From DATFVA01 sp963774455 (GTDB lineage: Bacteria > Bacteroidota > Ignavibacteria > Ignavibacteriales > Ignavibacteriaceae): a DNA stretch of 64,000 nucleotides. The first letter of the stretch is position 1, and the number at the start of each line of letters is the position of its first letter. The stretch spans positions 1,054,001 through 1,118,000 of the forward strand of contig CAVZFD010000005.1 in the NCBI GenBank assembly GCA_963774455.1, written 5' to 3'. The position numbers were made by a program, and so were the translations under genes. The notes beneath the pieces are model-generated. The model did not search any database and was not told where the DNA came from. It worked only from the letters and a program-made list of their open reading frames with translations. Of this stretch, positions 62,886 to 64,000 are shown piece after piece.

Positions 62886-64000
62886 ATGCATATAAAAAAT
62901 CTATTAAAAGTCGCTGTTAAGAGCATATTAAAATCAAGGATGAGAAGTCTTCTCACCGCCCTCGGAATTATTATCGGCGTCGCCGCAGTGGTTGTTATGG
63001 TAGCGCTGGGAGATGGAGCCCAGATACAGGTTGAACAGCAGATCTCATCACTTGGTTCAAACCTCATCATTATTTTTCCGGGATCTATGTCATCCGGGGG
63101 AATACGGATGGGTGCGGGAAGCATAAACCGTTTTACGATGGAAGATGTTAAGAAAATTCAGGATGAAGCAACACTTATAAAGGCTGTGAGTCCTATTGTA
63201 AGGACCGGCGGACAGGTGATAGGAGGTTCCGGAAACTGGAGCACGCAAATCCAGGGTGTTTCGACCAACTTCCTGGAAATAAGAGACTGGGCCCTGGCAT
63301 CAGGTGATTTCTTTACAGATAAGGATATGAAATCGAGGGCAAAGGTTGCAGTTCTTGGACAGACTGTTGTTAACCAATTATTTCCGAATGAAGATCCTAT
63401 CGGGCAGCAGATCCGGATACGTAATGTTCCATTCAGAGTTATTGGGGTTCTTACAGCAAAAGGACAAAGTGCAATGGGTTCGGATCAGGATGATATAATT
63501 TTTGCCCCGGCAACTACTGTCCTCGACAGACTTGTTGGCGGAATCTACATAAACTACATCCAGGCAAGTGCCATATCAACAGACCAGATAGATGCGGCAC
63601 AGCAGCAACTGACAAGCATAATGAGAGAGGCACATCATCTTAACCCGGGAGAGGACGATGACTTCACCGTAAGGAACCAGGCAGAAATAACGCAGGCCGC
63701 AACTGAAACTTCCAGAATTCTGACGATTCTACTGGCATCCGTAGCAGGTGTTTCGCTGGTTGTGGGAGGAATTGGAATTATGAATATAATGCTTGTCTCC
63801 GTAACCGAACGTACACGTGAAATCGGAATCCGTTTATCCGTAGGAGCAAGAACATCTGATATCCTGATCCAGTTTCTTACTGAGGCTATTGTGTTGAGCT
63901 TTGCCGGCGGATTAATCGGAGTTCTGCTTTCATTGGGTGTTGTTTTTATACTTAATATGTATACAGGCATGATTGCAGTTATCGATCCTTCAATAGTAAC
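62886..64000 (+). CDS. MacB-type ABC permease (FtsX family), truncated by window end
   Basis: The frame is open from ATG 62886 to the last base, about 371 codons. Span one is 'LTALGIIIGVAAVVVMVAL', then a MacB periplasmic core ('LGSNLIIIFPGSM', 'FFTDKDMKSRAKVAVLGQ', 'FPNEDPIGQQIRIRNVPF'). The later spans include 'VAGVSLVVGGIGIMNIMLVS', coupling helix 'ERTREIGIRLSVGARTSDIL' and 'LSFAGGLIGVLLSLGVVFIL'. It follows the ATPase by eight bases. The C-terminus is outside the window. The substrate is unknown. Confidence 0.9.
   Translation, partial: MHIKNLLKVAVKSILKSRMRSLLTALGIIIGVAAVVVMVALGDGAQIQVEQQISSLGSNLIIIFPGSMSSGGIRMGAGSINRFTMEDVKKIQDEATLIKAVSPIVRTGGQVIGGSGNWSTQIQGVSTNFLEIRDWALASGDFFTDKDMKSRAKVAVLGQTVVNQLFPNEDPIGQQIRIRNVPFRVIGVLTAKGQSAMGSDQDDIIFAPATTVLDRLVGGIYINYIQASAISTDQIDAAQQQLTSIMREAHHLNPGEDDDFTVRNQAEITQAATETSRILTILLASVAGVSLVVGGIGIMNIMLVSVTERTREIGIRLSVGARTSDILIQFLTEAIVLSFAGGLIGVLLSLGVVFILNMYTGMIAVIDPSIV

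Overview
The window looks like chromosomal DNA from a Bacteroidota-type bacterium, most likely of the Ignavibacteria/Ignavibacteriales lineage. This is an inference from content. A 1343-residue secreted protein ends in a type IX secretion (T9SS) C-terminal domain with the NYPNPFNPTT motif. There are also a CarboxypepD-like/TonB-dependent receptor, a GWxTD protein, a DUF4142 protein, the acetylase form of the lysine pathway (dapH), ferredoxin-dependent 2-oxoacid oxidoreductases, a moderate-to-low GC content, and several TTG/GTG starts. No insertion sequence, prophage, CRISPR array or integron is visible. This is housekeeping chromosome with islands of sensory and accessory genes.

Layout. 0-9.7 kb: end of rpiB, pyrK-pyrD-folC, rho, then GWxTD protein-pdxA-methyltransferase-ftsE as a tightly overlapping run that meets adk and tadA from the other strand. 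9.8-13.2 kb: small membrane protein, DUF4142 protein, radical SAM protein, a secreted orphan and a single-domain response regulator. 13.4-20.3 kb: giant T9SS protein with a strong terminator, Crp-family regulator, membrane protein, second response regulator and SPW-type membrane protein. 20.4-21.1 kb: tRNA-Arg(ACG) and two very short membrane proteins with excellent ribosome binding sites. 21.2-30.1 kb: dapA-dapB-dapH-lysC, TonB-dependent receptor and M20 deacetylase, facing an ECF sigma/anti-sigma/TonB-domain lipoprotein operon. 30.2-33.1 kb: a decayed zone with a broken T9SS tail, a broken response regulator, an intact response regulator, a second Crp paralogue, a 49-residue membrane protein and a frameshifted response regulator. 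33.3-42.7 kb: ClC channel, DUF4118-GAF protein, NtrC-type regulator, an orphan gene behind seven 11-bp tandem repeats, topoisomerase IB with a GDPD, an MGMT-like protein, and LiaF-like and PspC proteins. 42.9-46.4 kb: nadE and dsbD. 46.9-53.1 kb: two successive korA-korB operons, the second with a one-base frameshift in korB. 53.2-59 kb: nrnA, leucyl aminopeptidase and a LolCDE-like transporter. 59.2-59.65 kb: tRNA-Pro, Arg, His and Glu with a terminator. 59.7-64 kb: a methyltransferase and a MacAB-like exporter whose permease runs off the end.

How the parts fit. The dap/lysC genes make lysine and diaminopimelate, and the nearby M20 enzyme could supply the deacetylation step that DapH chemistry requires. 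TadA (9.2 kb) is needed to deaminate the wobble base of tRNA-Arg(ACG), encoded at 20.4 kb. The two KorAB pairs link central 2-oxoacids to ferredoxin. Two response-regulator/Crp modules (12.8-18.3 kb and 30.9-32.2 kb) are clearly related, each lies next to a T9SS protein or the remains of one, and the second is flanked by decaying copies. This suggests duplication followed by gene loss. I did not find a clearly new multi-gene system. The best leads are the duplicated regulator/T9SS module, the tiny membrane proteins at 20.7-21.1 kb, and the helical-phase 11-bp repeat array in front of the orphan gene at 37.85 kb.
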